Below are positions 62,099 to 64,000 of a stretch of DNA of 64,000 bases, in pieces. This stretch comes from an uncultured Bizionia sp. GTDB lineage: Bacteria; Bacteroidota; Bacteroidia; Flavobacteriales; Flavobacteriaceae. The translations under genes and the position numbers were made by a program. Below the pieces are notes generated by a model. That model saw only the letters and a list, made by a program, of their open reading frames with translations, did no database searches and was not told the origin of the DNA. The number at the start of each line of letters is the position of its first letter. Within the stretch, counting starts at the first letter, position 1. The stretch spans positions 62,001 to 126,000 of the forward strand of contig CANMCF010000005.1 in the NCBI GenBank assembly GCA_947496215.1, in the 5' to 3' direction.

Positions 62099-62127
62099 AG
62101 TCAGAACGCTTGAAAAGCGTTCTGACT
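62099..62127. promoter_or_regulatory. Intercistronic hairpin between imelysin and di-heme genes
   Basis: Perfect 13-bp arms (62099-62111 / 62115-62127) with a 3-nt loop and no following T-run. It lies 18 bases upstream of the di-heme start and may regulate read-through or mRNA processing. Confidence 0.65.
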
Positions 62128-62150
62128 AAAAACTTTGATGTTGTGAAAAA

Positions 62151-63317
62151 TTACTCAGCAGTAATGGATAGGCCTAATGAGGTTCCTCCTTCTACGAACT
62201 TGTCTCCCAAATCTTGCAATGCATTTATTGCCGTCAACACCTTTGGGCGTTCCGTAGCATCGGAAATGGCAAGATCAAATGGGTTTGCTGTTGCGTCTAC
62301 TGCAGTTTCTGAAGCAGTCAGTTGTGCAGATACTTCTGCTCCCAATGTTGCATTGCTTTGTGTTATCAAATCTTCAAAAGAAGGACCGTCTATGTTTCCG
62401 TAGCTCCCTCTATATACATTTGCGATTCCTTCCAAATTCAAGCGAATGTCTCTATGGGTGTTGTCACTAAAGCATGAGTGTTCATCTTCTTGATCTTGAT
62501 TGTCGTAAGCAACAAACATACGTTCTCCTCCTAATTCGGATTTTGACAATGTCGCGATTGCCGTCAACATATTTTTCAGTGCAGCATTCTCATTCAAATC
62601 CAAGAAAGTTGCCCTGTATGCTCCTCCAATCTTCCATTCATCCAGCATCAATTGCAAATGATCCGTCAAAAGGTCTGCACAAGCTGCAAGATATTGTCTT
62701 CTTCTATCTTGGTTGGCAGCAGTGCCACCATCTACAAAGTCCGTATATGGACGTTGTCCAGCTTGTTGGGCGGAAGGAGCAGTATTGTCCTGCCCCCACA
62801 ACAAGAATTCTATGGCATGATATCCAACGCTTATGTTTGCTTCACCACCAACTTCATTCAAGCCTTCCAAGGTTACCTTGTCTATGGTAGGAAATGTCGT
62901 TGGGTCATTTATAATCCCTGTATTGGCATCTCCATTCACATAATCCACATAGTTCTCATCCAAAGGCCAAGCATTCAGCAGTCCTTCAGGACCGTCATTG
63001 TCATCTATGGGACCATTGGCAAAACGGTAAGCTTCGGTTGGACCATAACTTTCCCTAGCTGTTTTCCAAGCACTTTTTGCAGATGCGAAATTGTCATCGG
63101 TTGGATTCGTTACGAATGTACTGATGGCTGTTTCCAAGTCCATGGCATCGTCCATGGCATCTTGATAGCTTTTGTACACTATGTTTGCATAGTTTTCTAT
63201 TACGGCAGACTTTGTTATCGTGTTTGTTGGAGTTGCTGTATCATCATCTGATGAACAGGATAGCATTGCTATTGAAAATAGTGATAGGATGCTTAATTTT
63301 TTAATAGGAAATCTCAT
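62151..63317 (-). CDS. Imelysin-family lipoprotein
   Basis: A 388-residue imelysin (peptidase M75 family), proteins now linked mainly to iron uptake rather than proteolysis. Lipobox MLSCS with Cys21. The GxHxxE motif is intact: G165-Y-H167-A-I-E170 in VGYHAIEFLLWGQD, followed by RPYTDF and YLAACADLLTDHL. The second half repeats a helical bundle. First gene of an operon of four; its promoter region carries an iron-box-like palindrome. Confidence 0.94.
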   Translation of the reverse strand: MRFPIKKLSILSLFSIAMLSCSSDDDTATPTNTITKSAVIENYANIVYKSYQDAMDDAMDLETAISTFVTNPTDDNFASAKSAWKTARESYGPTEAYRFANGPIDDNDGPEGLLNAWPLDENYVDYVNGDANTGIINDPTTFPTIDKVTLEGLNEVGGEANISVGYHAIEFLLWGQDNTAPSAQQAGQRPYTDFVDGGTAANQDRRRQYLAACADLLTDHLQLMLDEWKIGGAYRATFLDLNENAALKNMLTAIATLSKSELGGERMFVAYDNQDQEDEHSCFSDNTHRDIRLNLEGIANVYRGSYGNIDGPSFEDLITQSNATLGAEVSAQLTASETAVDATANPFDLAISDATERPKVLTAINALQDLGDKFVEGGTSLGLSITAE

Positions 63318-63323
63318 TTGTTT

Positions 63324-63346
63324 TTATTTAGACTAATTATAAATAA
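63324..63346. promoter_or_regulatory. Iron-box-like palindrome downstream of the imelysin promoter
   Basis: Arms TTATTTA / TAAATAA (perfect, 7 bp) around a 9-base centre GACTAATTA; the whole resembles AT-rich Fur-type sites reported near flavobacterial iron genes. It lies between the -7 box and the start codon, an expected place for repression. Confidence 0.5.
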
Positions 63347-63350
63347 TACG

Positions 63351-63382
63351 CAAATATATTTTCTATAATCAGTAAAAGCAAA
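63351..63382 (-). promoter_or_regulatory. Imelysin operon promoter (-33 TTTG, -7 TATATTTG)
   Basis: TATATTTG at 63351-63358 and TTTG at 63379-63382, spacer 20 bases, on the minus strand. Confidence 0.7.
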
Positions 63383-63393
63383 TTTAATTTTAT

Positions 63394-63412
63394 TTATTCT
63401 AAATAAGAATAA
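63394..63412. promoter_or_regulatory. Second AT-rich dyad upstream of the imelysin promoter
   Basis: TTATTCT / AGAATAA arms around a 5-base centre, 12 bases upstream of the -33 element. Confidence 0.4.
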
Positions 63413-63583
63413 TGTATTTTTTTTATAGAGAAAGAAACTAAAGGACAACCTTTTGAATAATAGTTTGTTATGGGGGGATGTCTACGATTCTTAGCTGGCA
63501 AGTCACAATGACATTGAGTTTTTCATAAAACATTGAATTGGAAAATGACTGAAAAAATGTTTTAAAACGAATGGTAGTAGTGT

Positions 63584-63591
63584 TATCTTTG
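63584..63591 (+). promoter_or_regulatory. -7 box of the thioesterase gene (TATCTTTG)
   Basis: Exact TAnnTTTG match 70 bases upstream of the ATG at 63662; no clear -33 element. Confidence 0.45.
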
Positions 63592-63661
63592 GTTTTCGTT
63601 AATCAATTGAAAAAGCAACCAAGGCAATGTATATTTCCCTAGCCCCTATAAATTACTTCCT

Positions 63662-64000
63662 ATGAATTTTTATTTTTTACCTTTTGCCGGTGGAAGTGAA
63701 ATTTCATATAACCCACTAGCAAAAATATTGTCTTCCAAAGGTTATGGTTGTTATCAATGTAGCTTGCCAGGAAGAGGAAGACGATTCAAAGAAGATTTTT
63801 TGAAAACCGTCCCAGAGATGGCGGAAGACCTATTTTTTCAAATCAAGGATAGACTCGCACAGGATTATGTCCTTTTTGGTCATAGCATGGGGGCATTGTT
63901 GACTGTGCATGTTCTAGCCTTGATCAAGGCGTATAACGTTCCAATGCCAAAATATGTGTTTCTGTCTGGTAGAGGTGGAGAAATCAAAATGCCTTCACTT
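63662..64000 (+). CDS. Type II thioesterase (3' end outside window)
   Basis: The first 113 residues of an alpha/beta-hydrolase thioesterase of the surfactin/GrsT kind, which removes wrong acyl groups from carrier proteins of nonribosomal peptide or polyketide synthases. The start FYFLPFAGGSEISYNPLA matches the family opening (PxAGG/S); the catalytic serine elbow is GHSMGALL; SLPGRGRRFKED is the second conserved block, and VFLSGRGG the third. It reads off the window edge, so catalytic Asp and His are not seen. Its presence suggests a biosynthetic cluster beyond the window, which is inference. Confidence 0.9.
   Translation, partial: MNFYFLPFAGGSEISYNPLAKILSSKGYGCYQCSLPGRGRRFKEDFLKTVPEMAEDLFFQIKDRLAQDYVLFGHSMGALLTVHVLALIKAYNVPMPKYVFLSGRGGEIKMPSL

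Larger units (their letters stand above)
63318..63661. other. 344-base divergent intergenic region
   Basis: Contains the imelysin promoter with two AT-rich palindromes (63324-63346, 63394-63412) and a TATCTTTG box at 63584-63591 for the thioesterase. No ORF was found. Confidence 0.65.

Noticed and set aside
62099-62127. Intrinsic terminator of the imelysin gene
   Set aside because: No T-run follows the stem on the minus strand and the next gene begins 18 bases later, so it is more likely an intercistronic element.
1-64000. CRISPR arrays, insertion sequences, prophage or integrated elements
   Set aside because: No spaced direct repeat arrays, transposase, integrase or att-like duplications were seen; gene content is chromosomal throughout.

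Overview
This window looks like a chromosomal segment of a marine-type flavobacterium (Bacteroidota, Flavobacteriaceae). The evidence is AT-rich DNA with dense minus-strand and plus-strand operons, type IX secretion (T9SS) sorting domains of both type A and type B, a PorP/SprF-family protein, TPR-containing histidine kinases, lipoproteins with SCK/SCD-type lipoboxes, almost no Shine-Dalgarno sites, and repeated TAnnTTTG -7 promoter boxes that are typical of this phylum. The genus cannot be fixed from the sequence alone. No rRNA, tRNA, CRISPR array, insertion sequence or integrase was seen.

Layout. 1-7 kb: the end of a cytochrome P450, a DUF1684 lipoprotein, a large secreted alpha/beta hydrolase with TSP3, GEVED and T9SS domains, a fluoride channel (CrcB) coupled to an SRPBCC/GyrI-like protein. 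7-13 kb: a DPP III-like peptidase, an outer-membrane protein, and a lipoprotein - histidine kinase - LuxR-type response regulator operon with a dyad in its promoter region. 13-20.6 kb: housekeeping genes (SDR, MazG-like, ilvE, DUF4920, MnmD, epimerase, YceI, grpE-dnaJ). 20.6-26 kb: a candidate small RNA and a five-gene operon (ABC exporter, MscS channel, barrel protein, sigma-54 response regulator without HTH). 26-30 kb: barrel protein, PPK2, M28 peptidase, DinB. 30-38.6 kb: a 1612-residue reprolysin-type T9SS metallopeptidase followed by PorP/SprF, then a helicase-DUF6500-VF530 mini-operon.

38.6-42.1 kb is the most novel part: a 41-residue leader-like peptide gene (absent from normal ORF calling), a 17-bp stem-loop directly after its stop, and two tandem paralogous proteins with N-terminal helices, a cupin-like core and C-terminal HEAT-like repeats. 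Only one paralog keeps the His-x-His metal motif. This resembles a ribosomally made peptide with a dedicated modification pair, but no such function is proven.

43-54 kb is a complete tryptophan operon (trpEGDCFBA). It is preceded by an evident transcription attenuator: a canonical -33/-7 promoter, a 20-residue leader peptide with three consecutive Trp codons, and a strong terminator whose loop is complementary to the end of the leader ORF. Two carbohydrate-active-type lipoprotein genes (CBM9-like and a GHL10-like barrel) are inserted between trpB and trpA with coupling overlaps. GNAT, two DUF805 genes and trmL follow.

54-64 kb holds a MarR regulator with twin 12-bp dyads over its own promoter next to a YceI gene, thioredoxin-fold and rhodanese genes, a divergent pair of small DNA-binding-type genes, and an imelysin / di-heme oxidoreductase / imelysin-like / HTTM operon whose promoter carries a palindrome resembling an iron-repressor site. 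The window ends inside a type II thioesterase gene, which may mark the edge of a polyketide or nonribosomal peptide locus.
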